Source: Mycolicibacterium mengxianglii
GTDB taxonomy: Bacteria > Actinomycetota > Actinomycetes > Mycobacteriales > Mycobacteriaceae
NCBI RefSeq assembly: GCF_015710575.1
Contig: NZ_CP065373.1
Span: forward strand, 682,001 to 746,000
DNA: 64,000 nucleotides
Reading direction: 5' to 3'
The notes below the pieces were generated by a model. That model saw nothing but the letters and a program-made list of their open reading frames with translations, had not been told where the DNA came from and did not search any database. This document shows positions 54,083 through 61,967 of the stretch, piece by piece. The position numbers and the translations under genes were made by a program. Numbering within the stretch: the first letter of the stretch is position 1; the number at the start of each line of letters is the position of its first letter.

Positions 54083-55762
54083 TCAGTGAATTCCTTCAGC
54101 GAGTGGGCCCAGCGCGAGCGCGGGCAGGAATGTCAGGGCGACCAGGACCAGCGTCACGCCGACCACCATCCCGACGAATTGCGGGCGGTAGGTGGGCAGG
54201 GTGCCGACCGAGGCCGGGGTGCTGCCCTGTTTGGCCAGTGAACCGGCCAGTGCGAGCACCAGGACCAGCGGCAGGAAGCGACCCGCGAGCATCGCCACGC
54301 CGAGCGCGGTGTTGTACCACTCGGTGTTGACGCTGATGCCGGCGAACGCCGAGCCGTTGTTGTTGCCGGCCGAGGTGAAGGCGTAGAGCACCTCGGACAG
54401 GCCGTGGGGGCCGGAGTTGAGCATGCCGGCCCGTTGCCCGGACATGGCCATGGCCGTCGCGGTTCCGGTCAGCACGATCAGGGGTGTCACCAGGAAATAG
54501 CTTGCGGCCAGCTTGATTTCACGTGGGGTGATCTTCTTGCCCAGGTATTCGGGGGTGCGCCCGACCATGAGGCCGGCGACGAAGACCGTGATCACCGCCA
54601 GGATCAGCATGCCGTACAGGCCGGACCCCACACCGCCGGGTGCTACTTCGCCGAGTTGCATGTTGAACATCGTCATCAGCCCGCCGAGGCTGGTGTACGA
54701 GTCGTGGAACGAGTTCACCGCGCCGGTGGACGTCAGCGTGGTGCTGGCGGCAAATATCGCGGAATCAGCGACACCGAAACGGGTTTCGACGCCTTCGGTG
54801 GCGGCACCGACCGCGGTCGGAACCGTGCCGTGCGCCTGCAACTGGAACCACATGGTCAGGCTCACGCTGATCGTGGCGATGACGCCCATGACGGCGACGA
54901 TCGCTCGTCCTTGTTTGAGGCCCTGGGGGCCGCCCACCATCTTGCCGAAGGTGCGCGGCAGCGAGAACGCGATCACCGTCAGCAGGAAGATCTCGATGAA
55001 ATTGGTCCAGGCGGTGGGGTTTTCGAAGGGATGGGCGGAGTTGGCGTTGAAGAAGCCACCGCCGTTGGTGCCCAGCTCCTTGATCGCTTCCTGGCTGGCG
55101 ACCGGGCCGCCGGGGATGGTCTGCTGCGCCCCGGCAAGGGTGTCGATCACCTGGGTGTGCAGCGCGAAGTTCTGAATCACCCCGCCGGCGATCAGCACGA
55201 TCGCGGCGAGGAACGCGATCGGCAGCAGGATGCGCAGCGTGCCGCGGACCAGGTCCACCCAGAAGTTGCCCAGTTCGCCGGTTCTGGTGCGGGCGAAACC
55301 GCGCACCAGTGCGATCGCCACGGCCATACCGACCGCCGCGGAGACGAAGTTCTGCACGGTCAGGCCGGCCATCTGCACCAGGTGGCCCTGGGTGGATTCG
55401 CCCGAATACGCCTGCCAGTTGGTGTTGGTGACGAAGCTGACCGCGGTGTTCCACGCCAGCGCCGGCGTCATTTCGGTGGCGGGGTCGTTCAGGTGCAGTG
55501 GCAGCCTGCCCTGCAGCAGCTGGAAGATGAACAGGAACAGCACCGACACCGCGGAGAATGCCAGCACGCTGCGCGCGTAGGCACCCCAGGTCTGCTCGGC
55601 CTTGGGGTCGGCGCCGATCACCCGGTAGAGGGCGCGTTCGAGGCGCGAGTCCTTGGTTGTGGTGTAGACGCGAAACATGTAGTTGCCCAATGGCACATGT
55701 ACGGCGGCCAGCGCGAGGATCAGGGCGAGTAGGAAAACGATCCCGGCCGCGGTGGTGCTCAT
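54083..55762 (-). CDS. kdpA: KdpA, potassium-translocating subunit
   Basis: 559 residues with about ten membrane helices. Selectivity-filter-like repeats include [34 protein letters not shown], and [14 protein letters not shown], each the loop that lines the K+ pathway in KdpA. It starts in the ATGA overlap with kdpF. It is the channel-like K+ selecting subunit of the high-affinity pump. Confidence 0.97.
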   Translation of the reverse strand: MSTTAAGIVFLLALILALAAVHVPLGNYMFRVYTTTKDSRLERALYRVIGADPKAEQTWGAYARSVLAFSAVSVLFLFIFQLLQGRLPLHLNDPATEMTPALAWNTAVSFVTNTNWQAYSGESTQGHLVQMAGLTVQNFVSAAVGMAVAIALVRGFARTRTGELGNFWVDLVRGTLRILLPIAFLAAIVLIAGGVIQNFALHTQVIDTLAGAQQTIPGGPVASQEAIKELGTNGGGFFNANSAHPFENPTAWTNFIEIFLLTVIAFSLPRTFGKMVGGPQGLKQGRAIVAVMGVIATISVSLTMWFQLQAHGTVPTAVGAATEGVETRFGVADSAIFAASTTLTSTGAVNSFHDSYTSLGGLMTMFNMQLGEVAPGGVGSGLYGMLILAVITVFVAGLMVGRTPEYLGKKITPREIKLAASYFLVTPLIVLTGTATAMAMSGQRAGMLNSGPHGLSEVLYAFTSAGNNNGSAFAGISVNTEWYNTALGVAMLAGRFLPLVLVLALAGSLAKQGSTPASVGTLPTYRPQFVGMVVGVTLVLVALTFLPALALGPLAEGIH

Positions 55763-55851
55763 CAGAACCGCTCCGGGAACAACAGGGTGGCGATCAAGAA
55801 CAAGGCGGCCAGGACGGCCAGTGCCAGTCCGACGCTGTTGGCAAGGCTCAT
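55762..55851 (-). CDS. kdpF: KdpF, small stabilising subunit
   Basis: 29 residues: [19 protein letters not shown] followed by [10 protein letters not shown]. The single membrane helix and the FPERF end are the KdpF hallmark. The stop overlaps the kdpA start (ATGA), and its own start overlaps the stop of a 26-codon ORF upstream. Confidence 0.93.
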   Translation of the reverse strand: MSLANSVGLALAVLAALFLIATLLFPERF

Positions 55852-55928
55852 CGCTCGAGCATCCGCACTGCAGCGCCGAACACCGCGAACATCGCGATGG
55901 TCAGCACGGCATAGATGACGACAGACAT
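55848..55928 (-). CDS. 26-residue membrane peptide ORF at the head of the kdp operon
   Basis: ATG 55928, preceded by GGAG, encodes [20 protein letters not shown] then VRMLER and stops in the ATGA overlap with kdpF. The peptide is one hydrophobic helix with a charged C-terminus, the same architecture as KdpF but with different sequence. The overlap and ribosome binding site argue that it is translated. I know of no named family. It may be an additional small Kdp subunit or a leader peptide. Confidence 0.65.
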   Translation of the reverse strand: MSVVIYAVLTIAMFAVFGAAVRMLER

Positions 55929-55998
55929 CTCAACTCCGTTTCGCGGCCCTCGGTGGGCCCGTACGGAGTCAACGCGCCGTGCTGGCGGCAGCCGCGGG

Positions 55999-56016
55999 TC
56001 TTGACGGTTTCTTGAC
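55999..56016. promoter_or_regulatory. Tandem direct repeat TCTTGAC-GGTT-TCTTGAC upstream of kdp, candidate KdpE site
   Basis: Two identical 7-mers with an 11-bp period lie 71 bp upstream of the first kdp ORF. This spacing suits two monomers of an OmpR-class regulator on one face of DNA, and KdpE is such a regulator. A matching site is at 33439-33456. Confidence 0.55.
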
Positions 56017-56029
56017 GCCCCGGGGTTGT

Positions 56030-56531
56030 TCCTTTACGGCGTCCTTGCGGGGGAGTGTCCTAGGCCTCACCCCACGTGCGTCGCCGCTCGGAAGGGCACG
56101 TAACTGGTGCCCGCCTCTCCAGCGACATCTAGCGACAGTGCATGCGGGTCGGTGCTTGCTGCGAACGGCGAACCTCGCCGGGAGCTGTGCGTGTTTGTTG
56201 CCGGTCAGCCGGGTTCGGCAATCGGCATTCTCGACCCCGCCCGGCCGCCTCTTATTGCGTGCCCAAACCCGGTGTGCGGGCTTGGTGACCGAAGGTCCCT
56301 TCAGCGCCCGTTTGTGGTCAATGACATCAGTATTTTACCGGGCAGATCCGCGTGAGAAATATGAAACCTATTCACTTTGGATACCAGTCACTGCCCTGAG
56401 AACTATCTCTCGCACAGCATTCTTTGAGTCAGCTTCGGCGCTGACGTAGCTCGATGCGCGCATTGTGGCGTGCTTCTTGGACCTCTTTAAACCTGCTTTG
56501 TAACAGCGTGTCTCGACCTCAGGAGGTACCC
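56030..56531. other. 500-bp intergenic region upstream of the APC permease, with a promoter candidate
   Basis: No coding frame is convincing. TTGGAC (56477-56482) and TGTAAC (56499-56504), 16 bp apart, may be the permease promoter, and the AGGAGG ribosome binding site is near 56520. The lower-GC stretch 56330-56420 includes TATTCACTTT (56368-56377), also found before the PhyH operon. The part nearest kdp (56030-56100) would be that operon's upstream region. Confidence 0.4.
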
Positions 56532-58106
56532 ATGACAACTTCATTGGAAACCAATGATGCCCCAGTTGACGTCGGCGAAGGAGAGCAGGCGCTGGCAAAG
56601 GGCAGCATTTCGCTGTCGGGCGTCCTGTTCGTATCGATCGCGACGATGGCCCCCGGCGCTGGGCTGGCCTATTCGATCATGACCGGGTCGCTGTTCTCCG
56701 GCGGGGCGCTGCCGCTGGCCGTGGTCGGCGCGACGATCGGTTGCGTGCTGGTGGCGGTCGGAATTGCCCAGATGGCCAAACACATATCGACGGCTGGCGG
56801 TCTCGGCTCGTTTGTCGGCCGGGCTTTCCACCCCGCTCTGGGTTTTGTCATCGCCTTCTGCGCGCCGATGTTCTATCTGGCGGCACTGCCATATCTGGCG
56901 CTGGTCTTCGGAAACCTGATCGCCGCCGCGGTCTTTCCCGACGGCGGTACGTCCTACACGATTGCCTGGGTCGTCGCCGGACTCGCTTGTCTGCTGCTGT
57001 CGGGTTCCTTCAACTACTTTGGGGCCTCGTTCAGCAGTAAGGCCGGCGTGGTCTTGGGAGCCCTGGAAATCGTTGTGCTCCTTGCCCTGAGCGTGCACAT
57101 GATTATTTCTGCCGGCAGCCACAACACGGTGTCTGTTTTCACCACCGAGCATGCGAACGCAGAGGGTTTCGGTGGCATGTCGGGGGTCATCGCCGGTTCG
57201 GTCTTCGGCTTCCTGGCCTTCATCGGCTTCGAGGCCGGTGCGCCGCTGGCAGCCGAGACGAAGAATCCCAAACGCAACGTGCCGCGCGCCATCGTCTGGT
57301 CAGCGATCATCGTCGGCCTCTTCTACATCATCGGTAGCTACGCGGCGTCGGTCTACTTCGGTCCCGGCAATCTGTTCGACTTCATGAACTTCAACGCCGG
57401 CGACGGCTGGATCGGGATGGCCAAGAACCTGTGGGGCGCCGGATGGATCCTCATGCTCGTGGCACTGCTGAACAGCTCGGTTGCCTGCGCCAACGGGGCC
57501 TCCATGGCTGGCACACGGCACATTTGGGCGATGGCCCACGCCGGGGCCATCCCGAAGATCTTCGCCAAGACGCACCACAAGTGGCGCTCGCCGGTGGTGG
57601 CCATCTACTTCATGTTCGGTATCGGCGCCGTCGCCACCGTGGTCGGTGGCTTGCTCTGGGGGCCGATCCCCTCCCTGGGGCTCTTCGGGACTCTCATCGC
57701 GGTCATCGCGCTACCGGTGCACATGCTGGCGGCCTTGGCCTGCCCGGTGTACTACTGGCGGTTCCGCCGCAGCGAGTTCAAAGTTGTTGTGCACCTGATT
57801 ATCCCTGTACTCGGCGTGCTCTTCCTCATCCCGGGCTTCTTCGTCGGCGCGGGGATTCGCGTCTTCAGTTTCGTCCCGGAGTTGAGCTGGCCCATCAACC
57901 TGGCCGCGCCGATCTCGTTGGGCGTCTATCTCCTCGGGTTCGTGATCATGGCGTATCTGATGGTCAAGAAGCCCGACGCGCTGAGGGCTCTGTCGGACCA
58001 CGGCCATTCCGGAGAGGACGCCATTGCCGTCGAGGACTTGGCGCACGCCCACCCGCACGATCACACACCTTCGGTGAAACCGAACGCGGCGGTAGAAGCC
58101 CACTGA
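56532..58106 (+). CDS. APC-superfamily amino-acid/amine permease
   Basis: 524 residues from ATG 56532 behind AGGAGG; earlier in-frame codons are not needed. About 12 membrane helices. The first carries SIATMAPGAGLAYSIMTGSL, and FLAFIGFEAGAPLAAETKNP and KRNVPRAIVWSAIIVG form the conserved APC segment. The C-terminal tail is His/Asp-rich (HAHPHDHTPS), which might bind metal. It faces the TetR gene and lies next to the PhyH-Rid operon, so it may import that pathway's substrate; this is inference from position and a shared upstream motif. Confidence 0.87.
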   Translation: MTTSLETNDAPVDVGEGEQALAKGSISLSGVLFVSIATMAPGAGLAYSIMTGSLFSGGALPLAVVGATIGCVLVAVGIAQMAKHISTAGGLGSFVGRAFHPALGFVIAFCAPMFYLAALPYLALVFGNLIAAAVFPDGGTSYTIAWVVAGLACLLLSGSFNYFGASFSSKAGVVLGALEIVVLLALSVHMIISAGSHNTVSVFTTEHANAEGFGGMSGVIAGSVFGFLAFIGFEAGAPLAAETKNPKRNVPRAIVWSAIIVGLFYIIGSYAASVYFGPGNLFDFMNFNAGDGWIGMAKNLWGAGWILMLVALLNSSVACANGASMAGTRHIWAMAHAGAIPKIFAKTHHKWRSPVVAIYFMFGIGAVATVVGGLLWGPIPSLGLFGTLIAVIALPVHMLAALACPVYYWRFRRSEFKVVVHLIIPVLGVLFLIPGFFVGAGIRVFSFVPELSWPINLAAPISLGVYLLGFVIMAYLMVKKPDALRALSDHGHSGEDAIAVEDLAHAHPHDHTPSVKPNAAVEAH

Positions 58107-58176
58107 ACCCGGGAGCCCCGACGTCGACGGCGCAAAAGCTCTGCGTACCTTCGACTTCGGGGAACCGTGCCGGTGG

Positions 58177-58902
58177 TTACTCGAGGAATGTCTCCAGGTA
58201 GGCCAACGCAGCCCGTCGCAACTCGGCAAGCGCCGCCTTGTCGCCATTGGGGTCGGTGCGGAACGCGATGTCGAATCCTTTGTCGAGTATCCCGATGAAT
58301 GTTTGTGCCATCAGGTAGGGGGAGATGTCAGGGGCGTCCGGGCGTAACGCGGTGACCCCCTCACACAGGTAAGCCGCGAGCGCGTCGTCATGGGCCCGGT
58401 TCACCTGCACCATCCGTCCGGAGAATTCCGTCGAGAACCACAGCGCGCGATACCCGGCTATTCCCGTCGCGGTGAGGAGAAAGTGGATGAGTGCGTCGAT
58501 GCCGGCGGCGGCTGTCGTGCGCCAGTCCGGTCCGGCCAGGCTGAATCCCGCCTTTTCAAAGCGCTTGTCCAGATCGACAAGCCCCCGAATGAGGACTTCT
58601 TCGAGAAGGGCCTCACGGTCTGTGAAGAAGGTGTACATCCAGCCGACGGAGACCCCTGCCCGAGTTGCGACCGATGTGGTGGTGACGGCGCTCGGGCCGG
58701 CGGCGACCAGCAGATCGTTGGTGGCGGCGAGCACTCGGTCCAGTTTCACCTGGCTGCGCGCCTGGGTGGCCTGGCGTGCGCCGGCGTCCTGCGCGATCGC
58801 CACCATGAGGTCACGTAGGGGCGCTGACGCGGGGGTATGCGAGGGCAGCGCAGAATCGCGACCGCTGTTTGCGGCGCGCAGTCGACGGACAGCTCCGACC
58901 AT
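58177..58902 (-). CDS. TetR-family transcriptional regulator
   Basis: 241 residues from ATG 58902, which has GGAAG upstream; GTG 58938 is an alternative. Unusually, the helix-turn-helix begins only at about residue 45: VKLDRVLAATNDLLVAAGPS, then VTTTSVATRAGVSVGWMYTF and FTDREALLEE. The ligand domain contains GYRALWFSTEFSGRMVQVN and ISPYLMAQTFIGILDKGFD. It is downstream of, and on the same strand as, the PhyH-Rid-PhyH operon, with a long hairpin between them. It is the obvious candidate regulator of that locus. Confidence 0.85.
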   Translation of the reverse strand: MVGAVRRLRAANSGRDSALPSHTPASAPLRDLMVAIAQDAGARQATQARSQVKLDRVLAATNDLLVAAGPSAVTTTSVATRAGVSVGWMYTFFTDREALLEEVLIRGLVDLDKRFEKAGFSLAGPDWRTTAAAGIDALIHFLLTATGIAGYRALWFSTEFSGRMVQVNRAHDDALAAYLCEGVTALRPDAPDISPYLMAQTFIGILDKGFDIAFRTDPNGDKAALAELRRAALAYLETFLE

Positions 58903-58997
58903 GGTTACTTCCGACGCCCCCTGCGCTTGAAATGTCACTTGGCGTTCTCTTCCGCGCCGCAGGGGAATCCTACCGATTGGATGCTGCAAACGCAGCA

Positions 58998-59048
58998 ACA
59001 TGCCACCAACGTGCCCACCTGCGCATGGTGGGCACGTTGATGGCATGT
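58998..59048. terminator. 51-bp near-perfect palindrome between the PhyH operon and tetR
   Basis: Arms of 22 bases (58998-59019 and 59027-59048) pair with a single mismatch around a 7-base loop TGCGCAT. On the minus strand it follows the last PhyH gene by 18 bp, so a terminator or processing hairpin is likely. It also lies 96 bp upstream of the TetR start and could be an operator. The bases after the hairpin (TGCTGCGTTT) are only mildly T-rich. Confidence 0.6.
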
Positions 59049-59065
59049 ATCGCCAGGGATCGCGG

Positions 59066-59998
59066 TTATACCGTGGCGCCGCCCGGGACGTCGGCAGTGG
59101 CCGCCTCAAATTGCAGGTCGTCGCGCAGTTGCGGGTTGATGTGGTTCTCGTTGGTGCTCAGCGATTCGAAGTCGTACTGCTGACCGCTGAGTTCAGGGTG
59201 GACCACCGAAAGTGGATCAAGGAAGTCGGTGACGTAGCCAACGGCCTGGCCGCCCATTTGGTAGCCCATGACTTTGAGGAGGTCGTCGTCGAGGGTTTTG
59301 GCGATTTCTATTGGGCAGGAGAGGTATTGGTTTTCTTCTTGGCGTACCCAGCCGACGGCATAGGTGATGTTGATGCCTTGGCGGACCATGTCGGATACGT
59401 TGGGTGCCGCGGAGTGGTAGACCTTGCCGGTGTAGAAGAACACCGAGCCTTTGGGCATGACTGCGCGCACCTCGTCGGCCTCTGTGTAGTCCTTGCCTTG
59501 TTTGTCGAAGTTTTTGTGGGAGCCGGGCACTACTCGGGTGGCGCCATTTTCTTTCGTGAAGTCGGTCATGGCCCAGATGGTGTTGCACTGCACGTCGTAG
59601 TCCTCGGGGAAGGGGAAGAAGTCCCACGCCAGCTCGTCGCGGTGCAGGGGTTGGGCGGTTTCGCCGGGGTAGACGCTGATGATCTGGGTCAGGTGCAGTT
59701 GGTAGGCGGTGGCTTTTTTGAGCATTTCGCCGACGACGGCGAGTACCAGTGGGTGCATGACCAGTTCGCGTGAGGCGGGGGAGCGGGCGATGAGGCCGCC
59801 GGTGCGGCGGGTGAGCCGGCCTACGAAGTCGTCGCGGCCGGCGGGGGTGACGTCGATGTAGTCGGTGAGTTCCTCGGCGATCTGATCCATCAGCTCGGGT
59901 GGGACCAGGTTTTCGACGATGACGAAGCCGTCCTCGCGCAACGCTGAGGAGATCTCCTCCATCGTCGCGGTATTGGGCAGGTGATACTTCTGGCTCAT
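59066..59998 (-). CDS. Phytanoyl-CoA dioxygenase-family Fe(II)/2-oxoglutarate oxygenase, copy 1
   Basis: 310 residues from ATG 59998. The double-stranded beta-helix Fe ligands are seen as PLHRDELAWDFF (His-x-Asp) and GKVYHSAAPNVSD (distal His), with MVRQGINITYAVGW supplying the 2-oxoglutarate Arg. PhyH enzymes hydroxylate small molecules ranging from phytanoyl-CoA to ectoine and amino-acid derivatives; the substrate here is unknown. The first ~250 residues differ from copy 2 (60445-61383) at about seven positions, but the last 60 diverge. It is last in the operon, 36 bp after the Rid gene. Confidence 0.9.
   Translation of the reverse strand: MSQKYHLPNTATMEEISSALREDGFVIVENLVPPELMDQIAEELTDYIDVTPAGRDDFVGRLTRRTGGLIARSPASRELVMHPLVLAVVGEMLKKATAYQLHLTQIISVYPGETAQPLHRDELAWDFFPFPEDYDVQCNTIWAMTDFTKENGATRVVPGSHKNFDKQGKDYTEADEVRAVMPKGSVFFYTGKVYHSAAPNVSDMVRQGINITYAVGWVRQEENQYLSCPIEIAKTLDDDLLKVMGYQMGGQAVGYVTDFLDPLSVVHPELSGQQYDFESLSTNENHINPQLRDDLQFEAATADVPGGATV
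59248..59507. repeat. 260-bp block identical to 60633-60892
   Basis: The two PhyH genes are base-for-base identical over this block by my reading, with mismatches at both edges. It covers the region from the distal Fe-ligand His to just before the divergent C-terminus. Nearby parts are similar but not identical, which suggests recent conversion or duplication. Confidence 0.85.
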
Positions 59999-60034
59999 GT
60001 GCACTTCTCTTTCTGCAACAGCTTTTTGCGGGAA

Positions 60035-60445
60035 TCAGGACTTGACGGCGATCGCGGTGATCTCGATGCGCTGCTCTGGGTGCGCCAGTTCGGTGACACC
60101 GACCAGGGTTTGGGTCGGAGCCTGGTCGCCGAATGCTTCCGCTATCAGCGGCGCGACGCCGAAGAACTCTTTGGCGCTGGTGGCATAAATCGTCAGTGCC
60201 ACCAGGTTCGAATAGGTCAACCCTTCGGCCTCGAGAAGCTTTTTGAGAATGTCGAGGATGAAGATGGTCTGCTCTTTCATCGAGCCGATGCCGTGCACCA
60301 GGAACTCCGGGTCGCCGCCGGTGAACGGTGCGAGGCCGGACAGATAGAGCGTGTCGTGAGCCCAGACATTCTGCGTGAAGCCCAACTTCTTGAACGCCGT
60401 CTGGTCCAGATACCCGACCTCCGGGCTGCTGTAGGAAATGGTCAT
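60035..60445 (-). CDS. Rid/YjgF/UK114-family protein lacking the deaminase arginine
   Basis: 136 residues from ATG 60445, whose A is shared with the stop of the upstream PhyH gene (TGATG). The fold motifs LGFTQNVWAHDTLYLSGLAP, LKKLLEAEGLTYSNLVALTI and a RIEITAIAVKS end fit the Rid superfamily. In RidA enzymes the imine-hydrolysing Arg lies in P-A-R-S-C-V-E-V; here the same place reads PTQTLVGV. Rid subfamilies without this Arg are known and their functions are mostly unknown. Placed between two PhyH oxygenases, it may handle a reactive oxidation product. Confidence 0.87.
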   Translation of the reverse strand: MTISYSSPEVGYLDQTAFKKLGFTQNVWAHDTLYLSGLAPFTGGDPEFLVHGIGSMKEQTIFILDILKKLLEAEGLTYSNLVALTIYATSAKEFFGVAPLIAEAFGDQAPTQTLVGVTELAHPEQRIEITAIAVKS

Positions 60446-61383
60446 CAGACAGATTCCTTTGCAACGTCGGGAGTTTCGGCACTGACCATGGCGTCCACGA
60501 AAGTTTCCTGCCCGTCGGGGTCGACATGGCCGGCGGTCTGGGCGAGCGCGGCGAAGTCGTACTGTTGACCGCCGAGTTCGGGTCGCACGGCAGCAAGCGG
60601 GTCGAGGAAATCGGTCAGGTAACCCATGGCGAGGCCGCCCATTTGGTAGCCCATGACTTTGAGGAGGTCGTCGTCGAGGGTTTTGGCGATTTCTATTGGG
60701 CAGGAGAGGTATTGGTTTTCTTCTTGGCGTACCCAGCCGACGGCATAGGTGATGTTGATGCCTTGGCGGACCATGTCGGATACGTTGGGTGCCGCGGAGT
60801 GGTAGACCTTGCCGGTGTAGAAGAACACCGAGCCTTTGGGCATGACTGCGCGCACCTCGTCGGCCTCTGTGTAGTCCTTGCCTTGTTTGTCGTAGACCTT
60901 GTGTGAGCCGGGAACTACTCGGGTGGCGCCATTTTCGACTGTGAAGTCGGTCATCGCCCAGATGGTGTTGCACTGCACGTCGTAGTCCTCGGGGAAGGGG
61001 AAGAAGTCCCAGGCGAGTTCGTCGCGGTGCAGGGGTTGGGCGGTTTCGCCGGGGTAGACGCTGATGATCTGGGTCAGGTGTAGCTGGTAGGCGGTGGCTT
61101 TTTTGAGCATTTCGCCGACGACGGCCAGTACCAGTGGGTGCATGACCAGTTCGCGTGAGGCGGGGGAGCGGGCGATGAGGCCGCCGGTGCGGCGGGTGAG
61201 CCGCCCTACGAAGTCGTCGCGGCCGGCGGGGGTGGTGTCGATGTAGTCGGTGAGTTCCTCGGCGATCTGATCCATCAGCTCAGGGGGGACCAGGTTTTCG
61301 ACGACGACGAAGCCGTCCTCACGCAGCGCTGCCGAGATCTCTTCCATCGTGGCGGTGTTGGGAAGGTGATACTTCTCGCTCAT
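60445..61383 (-). CDS. Phytanoyl-CoA dioxygenase-family Fe(II)/2-oxoglutarate oxygenase, copy 2
   Basis: 312 residues from ATG 61383 with AAGGAG upstream; first gene of the operon. Fe and co-substrate residues are the same as in copy 1 (PLHRDELAWD, GKVYHSAAPN, MVRQGINITY). The C-terminal ~60 residues (from FLDPLAAVRPELGGQQYDF onward) differ from copy 1, ending SAETPDVAKESV. Since the catalytic half is conserved and the tail is not, the two may act on related substrates or form a heteromer. The stop shares a base with the Rid start codon. Confidence 0.9.
   Translation of the reverse strand: MSEKYHLPNTATMEEISAALREDGFVVVENLVPPELMDQIAEELTDYIDTTPAGRDDFVGRLTRRTGGLIARSPASRELVMHPLVLAVVGEMLKKATAYQLHLTQIISVYPGETAQPLHRDELAWDFFPFPEDYDVQCNTIWAMTDFTVENGATRVVPGSHKVYDKQGKDYTEADEVRAVMPKGSVFFYTGKVYHSAAPNVSDMVRQGINITYAVGWVRQEENQYLSCPIEIAKTLDDDLLKVMGYQMGGLAMGYLTDFLDPLAAVRPELGGQQYDFAALAQTAGHVDPDGQETFVDAMVSAETPDVAKESV
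60633..60892. repeat. 260-bp block identical to 59248-59507
   Basis: Second copy of the shared PhyH block, offset by 1385 bp in the same orientation. Direct repeats of this size flanking the Rid gene would allow its loss by recombination. Confidence 0.85.
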
Positions 61384-61967
61384 CTGTCATCTCCTTGTTC
61401 TACGACGCATAGCGCCGAACAAGTAAAGTGAATAATATTCAGGTTGCGGGAATGTGTACCGACGTTTCAGGCGTAAAAATCTTGTGGGCGACTCGGGCGG
61501 TGATCCCAATCATGCAGAGCGATCGCGCCCCGCACGAAGGCGGTGAGGTGGAGAGAGTGAACCGCGTCGGACCCTGTGCACCGCCGAGAATTGCAGAGTC
61601 ACATCCTGAGCGACGCCGCTGACTGACCGCCAGGACCGGACAGCGTCGGAGTTCCTGACGGGGTGTGTCGTGACGGCAACAGGCTGTTGCCCAGCGTGAA
61701 GTATGGCAGTGATAACCGAGATCCCCACCTGCGCAGGCAAGTTCGTTTTGGTCTTGATGATCGACCTACACCCGCGCCAGTCGCTACACCTTCGGATAAT
61801 GCCGACGCCTGGTTGCGCGCGATGCAATCAAGAAGACCATCCCGTCGCTCCCCACCAGATTGCATTGATGTCATGAATTCATACGAGATACTCGCTGCAG
61901 GGACCAACCGGCCGCAGCGCAACGAAGCCCCCGCGAGTCGGGGAAGCCAAATGAACGGAAAATCAAA
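61384..61967. other. 580-bp intergenic region upstream of the PhyH operon
   Basis: No frame has convincing protein features. Nearest the operon it is AT-rich, with the palindrome TGAATAATATTCA (61429-61441) and the motif TATTCACTTT (on the minus strand, 61425-61434). The rest, up to the acetyltransferase start, shows nothing I can assign. Confidence 0.4.
61429..61441. promoter_or_regulatory. AT-rich palindrome TGAATAATATTCA upstream of the PhyH operon
   Basis: Six-base arms surround a single central base, 46 bp upstream of the first PhyH start codon. Such AT-rich symmetry is rare in this GC-rich DNA. The TetR protein encoded at 58177-58902 is a natural candidate binder. Confidence 0.5.
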
